A DNA stretch of 64,000 bases from NCBI RefSeq assembly GCF_963665245.1, contig NZ_OY762269.1, forward strand, positions 682,001 to 746,000. Reading direction: 5' to 3'. This DNA is from an uncultured Paludibaculum sp. (lineage in GTDB: Bacteria; Acidobacteriota; Terriglobia; Bryobacterales; Bryobacteraceae). Below, in pieces: positions 33,756-43,120 of this stretch. Numbering within the stretch: position 1 is the first letter of the stretch; every line of letters begins with the position of its first letter. The position numbers were made by a program, and so were the translations under genes. The notes beneath the pieces were generated by a model, which was not told where the DNA came from, ran no database searches, and saw only the letters and a list, made by a program, of their open reading frames with translations.

Positions 33756-34208
33756 TCAGTTCCGCGACGCGGGTGGTACCACGCCGGCCAGCCGAGCATA
33801 GACCGCCAACTGCCCGTAATGCTCGCAGATGTGCTCCACGATGCCCTCGGCCAAGGCCGCCTTCTCCGCATCCAGTCCCTCTTCCTTCTCACGGAGCGCC
33901 GCGACAGCATCATTCGTGCTCTCTGTCAGGGCCTTGATGGCCAAGGCCTTCGTCGCGTACTTGGACTTCGGCAACTCATTCGCCGCGCCGTCCGGCTGGT
34001 TGCCGCGCACGGAGTCGGCCAGGTAGAGATTCCAGAACGCCACGTGCCGCAGCACGTCTCCAAACGTACGCGTCCCCGCGGCCGGCGCGGTCTCGAATTG
34101 TGCTTCCGGATACTCCCTGGCCAGTGCGGCCAGCTTCTCGCCCGTCTCTGTCAACCGGCTGGTCAACAACACGGCAATCGCCTGTTTTTCGGTGTTTTGG
34201 ACTGTCAT
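33756..34208 (-). CDS. DinB/YfiT-like four-helix protein
   Basis: A 150-residue protein of the DinB superfamily. The conserved features are RTFGDVLRHVAFWNLYLAD (His near residue 57), and HICEHYGQLAVYARLAGVVPP at the C-terminus with two His. The three histidines are probably metal ligands. Such proteins act as metal-dependent transferases or hydrolases of thiol or bacillithiol type; the exact role is not determinable. Start ATG 34208 is supported by the family N-terminus. It is divergent from the AraC regulator at 34243, sharing a 34-base intergenic region. Confidence 0.87.
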   Translation of the reverse strand: MTVQNTEKQAIAVLLTSRLTETGEKLAALAREYPEAQFETAPAAGTRTFGDVLRHVAFWNLYLADSVRGNQPDGAANELPKSKYATKALAIKALTESTNDAVAALREKEEGLDAEKAALAEGIVEHICEHYGQLAVYARLAGVVPPASRN

Positions 34209-34242
34209 ACTAGTGTTGTAAGCCGGCCGAGGGAGCGGATTC

Positions 34243-35100
34243 TTGGCGAAAATTGCGGTGAAATCCAATCTCGGTGTCACCCTGCCTCAGGCGCAGGTGC
34301 TCGCGCGCGGCGGCGGCTGGTCTGTCTCTGAAGTCGTGTGCACGCTCGGCCCCCGTGACCGGCCCTTCGAGGAGCGGCACTCCTCTGTCTCCATCGCAAT
34401 CGTCGCCGCGGGCAGCTTCCTTTACCGCTCGCACGCCGGCCGCGAATTGCTGACGCCCGGCTCGCTCATGCTCGGCAGCGCGGAGCGTAACTTCGAGTGC
34501 AGCCACGAGCATGGCACCGGCGACCGCTGCATCTCGTTCACTTACTCGCCGGAGTTGTTCGACCGTCTGGACGCCGAGCCGCACTTCCACGCCATGCGCC
34601 TGCCGCCGGTCCGGCCCCTGTCGCCCGTCATCGCCCAAGCTTCCGCCGTCCTCGCCGGAGCCGCCGGACCGTCCTGGGAGGAACTCGGCATCGAACTCGC
34701 GACTCACGCCGTCCAGCTCGATCGCGGCCTGTCCGAGTCGCCCGGTAGCGCGGGCCCTGGAGCGATTGCGCGAGTCTCGAGAGTCATCCGCGCGATCGAG
34801 TGCGATCCCGACGCGCCGCACGACCTCGCCACCCTGGCCCGCGAGGCCCGGCTCAGCCCCTACCACTTCCTCAGGACCTTTCAGCAGGTCACCGGAGTCA
34901 CCCCGCATCAGTTCCTACTCAGGCAGCGGCTGCGGCGCGCGGCCCTCCGCCTCAGCACGGAACCCGCCAAGGTAGTCGACATCGCACTGGAATGCGGCTT
35001 CGGCGACATCTCGAATTTCAACCGCAACTTCCGGGCCGAGTTCGGCTTCAGCCCGCGCGCCTGGCGCAAGCTCGGCGGTGCGGCACGGCAGGCAGGCTGA
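34243..35100 (+). CDS. AraC-family transcription regulator
   Basis: A 285-residue regulator. The N-terminal cupin-like sensing domain (about 10-150) is followed by a C-terminal AraC-type double helix-turn-helix (about 180-280): LAREARLSPYHFLRTFQQVTGVTPHQF and VVDIALECGFGDISNFNRNFRAEFGFSP. The start is TTG at 34243 with GGGAG about 7 bases upstream. It is divergent from the DinB gene and could control it; this is inference from position. Confidence 0.9.
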   Translation: MAKIAVKSNLGVTLPQAQVLARGGGWSVSEVVCTLGPRDRPFEERHSSVSIAIVAAGSFLYRSHAGRELLTPGSLMLGSAERNFECSHEHGTGDRCISFTYSPELFDRLDAEPHFHAMRLPPVRPLSPVIAQASAVLAGAAGPSWEELGIELATHAVQLDRGLSESPGSAGPGAIARVSRVIRAIECDPDAPHDLATLAREARLSPYHFLRTFQQVTGVTPHQFLLRQRLRRAALRLSTEPAKVVDIALECGFGDISNFNRNFRAEFGFSPRAWRKLGGAARQAG

Positions 35101-35160
35101 ATCTCAGTCGCCGCTCCCCGCCTACTTTTACGTGTTCGCCCATCAGCGATTGGCGGCTGC

Positions 35161-36111
35161 CTACCGCGCCATCTCCACGCCCCGCCACGGCGCCACGGCC
35201 ATCTCGTATTCCGTGGGGCAGCCGAAGCCTTCCACTTTCACGCCCAGTTCCCGCAGCACGCCCAATGCGATCAGCCGCCGATAGGTGTTGAAGGTGATCA
35301 CGTGCGCGAACATTCCTCCGAACGTGAAGGTCTCCGCCGGCTCGCACAGCGCATCAATGAATGTATCGTCCCAGCTGCCCCTGTTCCTCACCTCTGCCAA
35401 AGCCCGCAGAAAGTCGGCGTCCGCCTTCTCGAATCGAGCCAGCAGTCCGGCCGGAGTCCGCTGCTCGGCAGGCTGTTTCTCCTCCGGCATCGCTCCACCC
35501 AGCAGCGCGGCCGCCCAGACCTCTTTTGTGAATACCAGCCGCTCCAGAATCGCACGCAGGCTCTCTGGCTCCTTCTCCCACGGCAGCACGTTCACCACCT
35601 GCCCCGTAGGCTTATCCAGTTGCTCGTCCGTCAAGCCCGCGGCCGCTTCCAGCAGCTTCTTCGTATGCCACGTATCCGTGCCCGCAAATCGATCGAACAG
35701 GTCCATTGCCAGTGCTCCTTCAGATTTGGATCCCGGCGCGCAGAAATGGAATCCATTTGGCGCCGGCAGGTGAATCAGTTGCGCTCCCATGCGCCGGTAA
35801 AGGCTCGGCGAAACGCGGAACGCTTTGCGAAATGCCCGGGTGAACGCCTCGAGGGAGCCGTAGCTGGCCTCCAGCGCGATCTCGGTCACGGAGAGCCGTG
35901 TGGAGCCCAGTTGCCAGGCCGCGCGCTCCAGCAGCAGTCTCCGCCGCATCGCTTCCGGAGTCTCTTCAATCAGAGCCCGGAAGAGGCGGTAGAACTGAGT
36001 CCGGCTGCGGTGCGCGCGCCGCGGTAAAGTGCCCCGCACGCTCTCCTCGTCGAGGGTTCCCAGAACGACGGCGGACAGACGTTCGGTCTCTTTCCTATCT
36101 CTCGCATCCAT
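35161..36111 (-). CDS. AraC-type HTH fused to DinB-like domain
   Basis: A 316-residue two-domain protein. The N-terminal part is an AraC-type DNA-binding domain (about 10-110: SRTQFYRLFRALIEETPEAMRR and VTEIALEASYGSLEAFTRAFRKAFRVSP). The C-terminal part (from about 135) is a DinB-like four-helix domain with TDTWHTKKLLEAAAG (His) and GGMFAHVITFNTYRR. The fusion unites the two functions found as separate divergent genes next door (33756-35100). Start 36111 is preceded by GAGGGA about 9 bases upstream and is preferred over the GTG at 36153. Confidence 0.87.
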   Translation of the reverse strand: MDARDRKETERLSAVVLGTLDEESVRGTLPRRAHRSRTQFYRLFRALIEETPEAMRRRLLLERAAWQLGSTRLSVTEIALEASYGSLEAFTRAFRKAFRVSPSLYRRMGAQLIHLPAPNGFHFCAPGSKSEGALAMDLFDRFAGTDTWHTKKLLEAAAGLTDEQLDKPTGQVVNVLPWEKEPESLRAILERLVFTKEVWAAALLGGAMPEEKQPAEQRTPAGLLARFEKADADFLRALAEVRNRGSWDDTFIDALCEPAETFTFGGMFAHVITFNTYRRLIALGVLRELGVKVEGFGCPTEYEMAVAPWRGVEMAR

Positions 36112-36224
36112 CTCCGAAAGTCCCTCACTGATTAGAAATCTACCATCGCTCACCGGGCCGAAACCTGATCGCCAGTCCCATTTTTCACGTACCCATTTGC
36201 CGCCCTGATCCAGTCAAACTATCG

Positions 36225-37298
36225 ATGCAATACCGGCGCGCGGCGGTTCCACTGTTGGTGTGTACCTTGGCATTCGGTTGGCAGCCCGACGCCCCATTCC
36301 GCTCCAATGTGCCACTCGTGGTAGCCCCAGTGACCGTCGTTGATCGCAAGGGAAGGCCAGTGGAGAACCTCTCCGCGGCCGACTTCATCCTTACCGACAA
36401 AGGTGAGCCCCAGCGCGTCAATCTCGACGAGATCCGCGCCCCCATTTCCCTCGTCCTCGTCGTCCAAACCTCATTTCAGCCGATGCTGGACAAACTCCGC
36501 GGACTCGGCAACATGATCGGCCCCATGGTCATGGGGCAAGACGGCGAAGTGGCCCTCATCACGTTCGGCCGTGAGGTCAGCGTCGATCAACCGTTTACCC
36601 CGCACGCGGCAGTCATTGCTCACAAGCTCACACAACTGCAGGCGTGGGGCAAGGGTGCCTCGACGGTCGACGCCGTTCTGCGCGCAACCGAACTGCTGGC
36701 CCAGGCAGCCCCCAGTCGCCGCCGTGTCATCCTGCTGATCTCCGAGGATACCGACCGAAGCAGTCGCGCAAAACCGGGTGAAGCCCTGTTCCAGGTCGCT
36801 CAGCACAACATCTCCCTCTACGCGATGACGTTCTCGCGTTTCCTCATGCCCTTCACCGTCAAGCCCGCTGACGACCTTCCGCCCGGTGCTCTCAAGGGTG
36901 AGAGCGGCTGCCAGAAGCCGCCGCCTGAACGCACAGCCCCCATCACCGAGCGCCCGTTTGCCGACAAAGTGCCTACTCTGCCGCCCAAGCCCCTTCAATC
37001 CGACTGCAACAAGGCCGACCTGCTGGCGCTGTTCGGAGAATTGAAGCGCGCCACTGCGCCGCACCCAGCCAGCCTTCTATCCGCTTACACTGGCGGATCG
37101 GCCGACGGAGTGCTCCGCAAGAATGCCATGGAGAGGGCCCTCGAAGCCATCGGGAGTGAACTGCACACGCAGTACGTGCTCACGTTCACCCCGCCCGCAG
37201 CCGCCGAGATCGAGTTTCACAACGTCAAGGTCGTTATTCGAGGACGGCCGGATCTCACTGTTCGGACCCGGGCCGGCTACTGGAGCATCCCGCGTTGA
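36225..37298 (+). CDS. Exported VWFA-related (acidobacterial type) protein
   Basis: A 357-residue exported protein with a signal peptide at residues 1-19. A von Willebrand factor A-like domain follows: VVDRKGRPVENLSAADF (typical lead-in), APISLVLVVQTSFQPM (position of the MIDAS DxSxS, here changed to VQTSF so that the Asp is absent), then VALITFGREVSV and RRRVILLISEDTDRSS. This matches the acidobacterial VWFA-related group. The missing MIDAS Asp suggests metal binding may be weak. The function is probably protein binding at the cell surface. Confidence 0.85.
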   Translation: MQYRRAAVPLLVCTLAFGWQPDAPFRSNVPLVVAPVTVVDRKGRPVENLSAADFILTDKGEPQRVNLDEIRAPISLVLVVQTSFQPMLDKLRGLGNMIGPMVMGQDGEVALITFGREVSVDQPFTPHAAVIAHKLTQLQAWGKGASTVDAVLRATELLAQAAPSRRRVILLISEDTDRSSRAKPGEALFQVAQHNISLYAMTFSRFLMPFTVKPADDLPPGALKGESGCQKPPPERTAPITERPFADKVPTLPPKPLQSDCNKADLLALFGELKRATAPHPASLLSAYTGGSADGVLRKNAMERALEAIGSELHTQYVLTFTPPAAAEIEFHNVKVVIRGRPDLTVRTRAGYWSIPR

Positions 37299-37304
37299 GC
37301 CGTT

Positions 37305-37973
37305 TCAGCGCGCCCCAGCGCGTGGGAACCAGCGCATCAACGCCAGGTGTGTCGGCCACCACACCAACAGCGGAAGGCCAATCATCAGAAACGCGAACCA
37401 GGCAGGCTCGGGCATCCAGGTCTGCACCTTCGTTTCACTGGGCCCATAGACGTAATTGATGTTCACTGGAGTCAGCGGCGTGGGCAGCACGTCCCCCGGT
37501 TTCGGCATGGCGAAGTAGCACAACGCCATCAGCACCCAGGCCAGACAGCACCACCACGGAAGCGCCTTCGGGTGGTAGCCCACTCGATACACCAGGTAGA
37601 CCAACAGAAAGGGCAGCCAGCCGTGGAACAACGAGAGCCCGCGCAGGAATAGCGAGTGGCCGGGGTCGAACATGTAGTCCGTCATCCCCAGCAGCGACAC
37701 GCCAACGGCATGGCCGGCGAAGTCCGCCACCCACACAACTTGCGGCAGCAGGATCCCCACCGTCGGAATGCTCAGCAGGAGTGCATCCTCCAGCCACATC
37801 CCAGCCAGAGCCAGAAACAGGCACACGTCGCAGAAGTAGAGGAAGTTTGTGGGCCCGTAGTCGTGCCAATACACCGGCACGAGCACGGCCACGAAGGCCG
37901 TGTACCCAATCTTCAGCCACATAGGAATGCGGCTCCGGCTCGCGGCCGGCGCGGAATGAGTCGAAGTTGTCAC
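37305..37973 (-). CDS. Membrane protein of unknown function
   Basis: A 222-residue integral membrane protein with about six to seven hydrophobic segments. Motif-like residues include FLYFCDVCLFLALAGMW, DYMFDPGHSLFLRGLSLFHGWLPF and NINYVYGP. I recognise a loosely conserved membrane family seen in Planctomycetota and Acidobacteriota but not its function. It is convergent with the VWFA gene, 6 bases apart. Confidence 0.7.
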   Translation of the reverse strand: MTTSTHSAPAASRSRIPMWLKIGYTAFVAVLVPVYWHDYGPTNFLYFCDVCLFLALAGMWLEDALLLSIPTVGILLPQVVWVADFAGHAVGVSLLGMTDYMFDPGHSLFLRGLSLFHGWLPFLLVYLVYRVGYHPKALPWWCCLAWVLMALCYFAMPKPGDVLPTPLTPVNINYVYGPSETKVQTWMPEPAWFAFLMIGLPLLVWWPTHLALMRWFPRAGAR

Positions 37974-38148
37974 CGCACGCCCCTATCCCGGCCTGCCAGG
38001 CCGCCGGACAGGGATCAATCATAGCAGCACGCCCAGTCCGGCCATGGGAACATCAGGGGCGTCCTCCTGGGCAAGTGGCGAGCGTGAACGCCGTACACTG
38101 AGTCGTCCCACCATCCACAGCGGGCTGCGAAGACGCCTTGGTGCACGT

Positions 38149-39555
38149 TCACGCCACGGCGTGGAGGTCCAGCTTGAGAATCGCCGCCAGTTTGCGCAAC
38201 TCTCCGAGGCGATGTCCGACGCCCAGGGCACAGTGATGCGTCGGGCCGTGCTGGCACCACGCGTTCACAAACTCCGCTGGAGGCAGCGCGAACCGCAGTC
38301 GCGAGTTCGTGTTGCCGATCTTCAGAATTGGGCCAGGCAGTGACTCGCCCTCCGCTGCGATCATGCGCAGCCGCCCCTCGGCATCTTGCGTGACTCCGAG
38401 AATCGTCACCGGCCCCAGCCGGACGCTGAACTCCACAGACAGGCCGTATCCGCGCTTTCCGTGAAATAGGCCGAGCCGCCGAAGAATTGGCTTGCGGGCA
38501 CTGATCGCGACATGGCCCGGACCGTCGTGGCCCATCAGGACGAACCGTTCCTTGAAGTCCATGGCGTAGAACTCAGTGAAGGAGCCGCCGGCGCCGAGAC
38601 GGTCGAGAAGCAGCATCGCCAGGTTGGTCTTCAGGTCACCTTCGCCGCTGGCCGGGATGCCACGGGCTGTCAGCATCGAATTGCCGAGGATGAGCCCTGC
38701 GCCGAGTTGCTCCATCTCGTTGCCGTCCACGCCCCGGTAATAGTAGGTAAGCGCGTCGAGCTGGAACTTGCTGGTGAGATGGTCGAGACCAACGGCCACA
38801 CGCGATGCCCAGTCGAGGTCCTCCGGTTCCACGTTCGGCGCTAGCTCGAAAACGGAACGGGCCTCGGTGCGTTTGCTTTCGAGTTCGGCGGGACTCACGT
38901 TCTCTACCAACTTGGCCAGGTCGTCCATTTCCAGGACTTCGATGTGAGTCCCCAGTTGGGCGGTCACCGCCGTGAAATCCGAGTATAGGTCGAGCATGCC
39001 GGGATAGGTATGGCCGAGGAATCCGACGCGCGCCAACCGCAGGCCGCGCGCCGCGCGTGCCGCCTTCACCCACTGCTCCAGTTCGCGCCAGGCCGCCTCG
39101 CCCCGGAGCGTGCCGGAAACGACGTGGAACGGGATGCGTGCCCGCACGAACGCGTTGGAGACCTCCGGTACGCAACAGGTGGAGCAGTTTGCCAGCCACT
39201 CCTGTGTGTCCGTTCGCTCGTAGTCGAGTGCCTCCACCGGCTGCAGGTTGAGCACCAGCACCGGCACGTTCAACCGCTGCACGGCTGGCAGCACCTGCGA
39301 CGAAGTGGCATAGGTTCCGACGTAGCAGACCACCAGATCAACATCGTTCGCGGCAAACAGCCGGGCAGCGGCGCCCGCCGCGGACGTGTCGTCGACCAAT
39401 CCCGCCGTGACAAGATCCGCGTCGAGCGCCCGCAGGCGGTCCTCCACCTCTCCCTGGTAACCCGTAAGCCGGTCTTTCAGGCCCGGGAACTGTGGCCAGT
39501 AAGCGGCCAGTCCCACACCGAAGATTCCAATTCGCGGCCGAAGCCCAAGTGACAT
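38149..39555 (-). CDS. L-arabinose/L-fucose isomerase-like protein
   Basis: A 468-residue protein resembling the AraA/FucI isomerase superfamily. The N-terminal nucleotide-like fold (IGIFGVGLAAYWPQFPGL, VVCYVGTYATSSQVLPAVQR) and a C-terminal beta domain (GPTHHCALGVGHRLGEL) match sugar-ketol isomerase-like proteins that interconvert aldoses and ketoses using a metal. Candidate metal ligands are the Glu in ASGEGDLKTNLAML and a His near LMGHDGPGHVAIS; HHC near the end is a further His site. The sugar is unknown. Start 39555 has GGGAG about 5 bases upstream; the longer frame to 39627 is not supported. Confidence 0.85.
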   Translation of the reverse strand: MSLGLRPRIGIFGVGLAAYWPQFPGLKDRLTGYQGEVEDRLRALDADLVTAGLVDDTSAAGAAARLFAANDVDLVVCYVGTYATSSQVLPAVQRLNVPVLVLNLQPVEALDYERTDTQEWLANCSTCCVPEVSNAFVRARIPFHVVSGTLRGEAAWRELEQWVKAARAARGLRLARVGFLGHTYPGMLDLYSDFTAVTAQLGTHIEVLEMDDLAKLVENVSPAELESKRTEARSVFELAPNVEPEDLDWASRVAVGLDHLTSKFQLDALTYYYRGVDGNEMEQLGAGLILGNSMLTARGIPASGEGDLKTNLAMLLLDRLGAGGSFTEFYAMDFKERFVLMGHDGPGHVAISARKPILRRLGLFHGKRGYGLSVEFSVRLGPVTILGVTQDAEGRLRMIAAEGESLPGPILKIGNTNSRLRFALPPAEFVNAWCQHGPTHHCALGVGHRLGELRKLAAILKLDLHAVA

Positions 39556-39712
39556 CACTACTCCCTTCGATCGGTTTTCCAACATATCGTGGATTGGCAC
39601 GCGTTGCCACTGAACGGCTGGCCGCAATCTACCTTAGTTTGAGCCGGCGCCGCAGGTCTGGATTCCGCAGCATCGTTGACGGCCACGGAGGCGCGTCCCG
39701 TAAACTTGCCTC

Positions 39713-40465
39713 ATGCGCGTTCAACATGGTTTCAGCCGCCGCACCGCACTGGCGGCCTCCCTGGGATTGAGCCGGATTGCGGCGGGAGAGACGGGCATCG
39801 CCCCACCGGAGCGGTATCTGAAGCCGCTTCTCGCGGAACTCCGGAAGCCTTGGCCGAAGAATCGCACCGTGAACATTGTGTGCCACGGCCATTCTGTTCC
39901 CGCCGGGTATTTCCGCACGCCGGTTGTCCGCGCGCTCGACGCCTATCCCCATCTGCTGCGCGCGGCGCTGAGCGAGTCCTATCCCATTGCTGTGATCAAT
40001 GTGATCGTGACGGCGGTGGGTGGTGAACACTCAGAGTCGGGTGCGCAACGCTTCGAGCGCGACGTACTTGGCAAGCAGCCGGATGTGGTGCTGATCGACT
40101 ACGGGTTGAACGATCGCGCGATCGGTCTCGATCGGGCGGCCGAAGCGTGGTCGCGCATGGTGACGCAGTTGGCCGGGCGAGGCATTCCCGCACTGCTTCT
40201 GACTCCAACCGCCGACAACACCACCAACTTTGGCGACTCGTCGCAGTCTCTGGGCCAGCACGCGCGCCAGATCCGCGAACTGGCATCCCGCCAGGGTGTG
40301 GGTCTGGCCGACAGCTTCGCCGCATTCGAACAGTACGTCACCTCCGGCGGCCGCCTGGAGGATCTGTTGTCCCAGTCGAACCACCCGAATCGCCGGGGCC
40401 ACGAACTGGTGGCCGCGCGGGTCAGCCGCTACTTCTGGTCGGCCGAATCCTTGACGATCGGATGA
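39713..40465 (+). CDS. SGNH/GDSL hydrolase with twin-arginine-like signal
   Basis: A 250-residue exported esterase-like protein. The N-terminus FSRRTALAASLGLSR resembles a twin-arginine signal (residues 7-21). SGNH motifs are HGHSVPAG (block I Ser near residue 58), DYGLNDRAIG (block III Asn near 120) and SNHPNRRGHELV (block V His near 225). These enzymes remove acetyl or other ester groups from glycans or lipids. It is divergent from the isomerase-like gene and may act in the same carbohydrate pathway, which is inference. Confidence 0.83.
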   Translation: MRVQHGFSRRTALAASLGLSRIAAGETGIAPPERYLKPLLAELRKPWPKNRTVNIVCHGHSVPAGYFRTPVVRALDAYPHLLRAALSESYPIAVINVIVTAVGGEHSESGAQRFERDVLGKQPDVVLIDYGLNDRAIGLDRAAEAWSRMVTQLAGRGIPALLLTPTADNTTNFGDSSQSLGQHARQIRELASRQGVGLADSFAAFEQYVTSGGRLEDLLSQSNHPNRRGHELVAARVSRYFWSAESLTIG

Positions 40466-40782
40466 TAGAGATGCTCATCGGTGATCACAGCCTGTGACCG
40501 GGTGGAGAACGGTGGCCGGACTAAATCTTGATCTGGATCTGCATTTCTGGAGCAGAGTACCGAGGAGCGGGCCGTTTGAGGGGTTTCCTCCCCGTTTGCC
40601 GCGATCTCACTTGCCGCAACAACCAGCCCCCGGAGCCTCGTCTTCGAGCGCCTCCCTGGATGCTGTCAGGTTCTGCGCGGGCTATCCAATGCGCCGTGTC
40701 TCTCCGTGAGAAACGAGGTAAGGCGATCAGGAGGGCAATGGTGGGAAACCGCTGTGGGAGTGAGGGTTACAGGCGGAGGAGT
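40466..40782. other. 317-bp intergenic region before the initiator tRNA
   Basis: No supported gene. A small palindrome (TCACAGCCTGTGA near 40482) is present, and a GAGGGG/CCTCCCC hairpin near 40578. No terminator-like U-run follows the tRNA on its own strand. Confidence 0.45.
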
Positions 40783-40859
<77 letters not shown>

Positions 40860-41121
40860 ACACGATGGTAACGCAACGCCTGGGCAACGTCAATTTTCCG
40901 ACGACATTTTCAGCAGATCCCGTTTCCCACTGGTCTGGATCGCCTTGCGGTCGATGCCCAACCCCGATCACCTGGCGAGCCGCCACCCGATTAGGGAATG
41001 CTGCTTTCACGGCATCTGTGGGTGTGCACAGCTTGCCGTCTGGCCTCGCCAGAATGTGGTCTCCGCCGGGGTGGGAACCCGGGCGGCCTATGCCGTGTCC
41101 GGGTCAACCCCGTCGAAACGA

Positions 41122-41448
41122 TCAGTGCTTGGGCGTCTGGGGCTTGAAGTCGGGCGGTAGCTGCGCGCCTTCTCCGAAGAAATACTGTTCCATCTGCACG
41201 AGCAGAAAGTCCTGTGCCTCTTTGGTGCCGAGGTTCAGTCGATACTCGTTCATGAGCATCTTCATGTGCTCCACCCACATGCGCCAGGCATCCTTCGACA
41301 CATGGTCATAGATGCGCTGACCCAGCGGGTGCCCGTCGAATGGCACCTCATCCAATCCGGCCATCTCCTTGCCGAACTTCGCGCACATCACCATGCGCTT
41401 GCCCGCCGTTTCTTCCTGTTTAGGAGGCATTGAGCCGCCGGATCCCAT
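41122..41448 (-). CDS. yggX: Probable Fe(2+)-trafficking protein (YggX family)
   Basis: A 108-residue small protein. The conserved core is RMVMCAKFGKEMAGLDEVPF (Cys near residue 22), GQRIYDHVSKDAWRMWVEHMKMLMNEYRLNL and a C-terminal QMEQYFFGEG. In E. coli, YggX protects iron-sulfur proteins from oxidative damage and carries Fe(2+). Start 41448 has AGGAG about 9 bases upstream. The gene precedes the initiator tRNA on the same strand, 262 bases away. Confidence 0.93.
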   Translation of the reverse strand: MGSGGSMPPKQEETAGKRMVMCAKFGKEMAGLDEVPFDGHPLGQRIYDHVSKDAWRMWVEHMKMLMNEYRLNLGTKEAQDFLLVQMEQYFFGEGAQLPPDFKPQTPKH

Positions 41449-41540
41449 ATTGATAATCTCCTGTGTTCCCAGGATACCCTAGCGCCTTTGCGGTGGCGGG
41501 ATCCGGAACCCCGCTGCGTCGATCCGTAGTAGGATTTCTC

Positions 41541-42119
41541 ATGTCCTTCTGTCATTCAGCAGCAGTCATCCTGCTCTCGATGCGCGTCCTCCCTTTCGCC
41601 TGGGCCGCTGACGCCAGCGCCATCGACTACCGCGTTTTGGCCACCAGCAAGACTTCCACCATGGAGAAGGAGATGAATGCCGCCGCGGATGCCGGATTCC
41701 GTTTCGCCGCCGTAATGGGCGGCGACACCTCCGTCGGGGGCAAGGAAGTGGTAGTCGTCATGATGAAGGATCCGGCCCAGGGCGACGCGCCCAAGCTGGT
41801 CTACAAGCTGTTGGCCACTGCCCGGACCTCCACCATGCAGAAGGAGATGCAGCAACTGGGGGACGAAGGGTTCGAGTACAAAGGGCAGACCGTCTTCGAG
41901 TCCGCCTTCGGTGGCAAGGAGGTGACGGTCATCATGGAAGGCAGCTCCGCCGCCGGCGCAGGCCGCATCGAATACCGCCTGCTGGCGACCAAACGGACCT
42001 CCACGATGCAAAAGGAGCTTCAGCAGCAAGGCGAGGAAGGCTTCCTTCTGCTGGGCATGACCGTTGGCAAGACAGCGGTGGGCGGAAGCGAACTCGTCAG
42101 TATTCTTCGTAAGCGCTGA
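41541..42119 (+). CDS. Exported protein with three tandem about 50-residue repeats
   Basis: A 192-residue exported protein with a signal peptide at residues 1-23. The mature part is three similar repeats of about 45-50 residues (about 30-76, 88-132 and 145-190). Each starts with YRxLATxxTSTMxKE followed by GFxxxG and ends with a hydrophobic strand (GGKEVVVVMMK, GGKEVTVIMEG, GGSELVSILRK). The family is unknown. Start 41541 is preceded by AGGA 7 bases upstream; the longer 41463 frame is rejected. It is divergent from yggX. Confidence 0.75.
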   Translation: MSFCHSAAVILLSMRVLPFAWAADASAIDYRVLATSKTSTMEKEMNAAADAGFRFAAVMGGDTSVGGKEVVVVMMKDPAQGDAPKLVYKLLATARTSTMQKEMQQLGDEGFEYKGQTVFESAFGGKEVTVIMEGSSAAGAGRIEYRLLATKRTSTMQKELQQQGEEGFLLLGMTVGKTAVGGSELVSILRKR

Positions 42120-42235
42120 TCCGAAGCGTTGCGAGGGTGGCGCCTTGGCACACCACTCGCGACTCAGCGAACTCACGTCGGGAGTCCGGATGGTCGCGAC
42201 CATCCGGACTTCGCCGACTCATCTCGGAACGCGGT

Positions 42236-42865
42236 TTACTGCGTGACGATCGCGCCAGTGGTCGCGTTCACATATCCGAAATAGCCATTCTTGGCGGTGC
42301 CCCACATGATGTACCAGACGGGGGCCGGGAAGCGGGACGTGCTGCCGAGCGAGATCGTGGCCTTTTCCCCGGGGTGCGCTTTCAACCAAGGTTCGGCCTT
42401 CTCACTGATGGTCTTGAAAGCCGCGTCCGAATCGATGAGGAACTCGCCGTTCGTGAACGCCTTGCTGTTCGGAGTGGCTCCGTTCCAAACCAGCTTGTCA
42501 CTGATATTGAGCCCCTTATGGATATCGGCCCCGTCATCCGCCACCGCGTAGCTGAACGTGCGAGCTTCCTTCTTGCTGGGCGAAACGAAAACGGCGGTCC
42601 ACACGCCGGCCTTGCCACCTTCGTTCTTGATGTTCGGCACCTCCCCGCTCTTCAGTGTGAGAGTGAGAAGATCCGGTGCCCAGGTGCGGGCGGTCTTGTA
42701 CATCTCGAAGTAGGCCACGCGCGCCGCAATCGCTTCGGCGGGCTTGGCCGGCTCCTTCTTGGCCTCGGTCTCCGCCTTCTTACTGGCCGACGGGGCCTCG
42801 GAACAGGATGAAAGGAAGATCGCCGCAACGGCAACGGTTGCAGCCGTGAAGTATTTCAGACCCAT
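42236..42865 (-). CDS. Exported lipoprotein of unknown function
   Basis: A 209-residue lipoprotein. The signal ends LSSCSEAPS, in which LSSC is a good lipobox (Cys near residue 20). A Lys/Glu/Pro-rich linker (residues 21-45) precedes a folded domain with LLTLTLKSGEVPNIKN, TISLGSTSRFPAPVWYIMWG and GYVNATTGAIV at the C-terminus. I do not recognise the family. The ATG at 42865 is used because it starts the lipoprotein signal. Confidence 0.78.
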   Translation of the reverse strand: MGLKYFTAATVAVAAIFLSSCSEAPSASKKAETEAKKEPAKPAEAIAARVAYFEMYKTARTWAPDLLTLTLKSGEVPNIKNEGGKAGVWTAVFVSPSKKEARTFSYAVADDGADIHKGLNISDKLVWNGATPNSKAFTNGEFLIDSDAAFKTISEKAEPWLKAHPGEKATISLGSTSRFPAPVWYIMWGTAKNGYFGYVNATTGAIVTQ

Positions 42866-43120
42866 ATATCCATACCTCCAGACAGCACAATCATACACAC
42901 TCGCATCGCCGGTAGCATCCCCCCTTTTTTCCGGTAGCACAAGTCGGATCGCACTCCGGCTCGAAGGACTTTGGAGCCGGATCCGGGTTGCCACCGGGCA
43001 TTGGTGATCGCCCTGTTTTTTCGCCCGTTCAAAAAAATCGTGGAACCTTCCTTGGTGGCCTATCGTACCGGGAAGTAGTGTCCGCTCTCGCGGTCCAGTT
43101 GTACGTTCCTTGAGAAAGAC

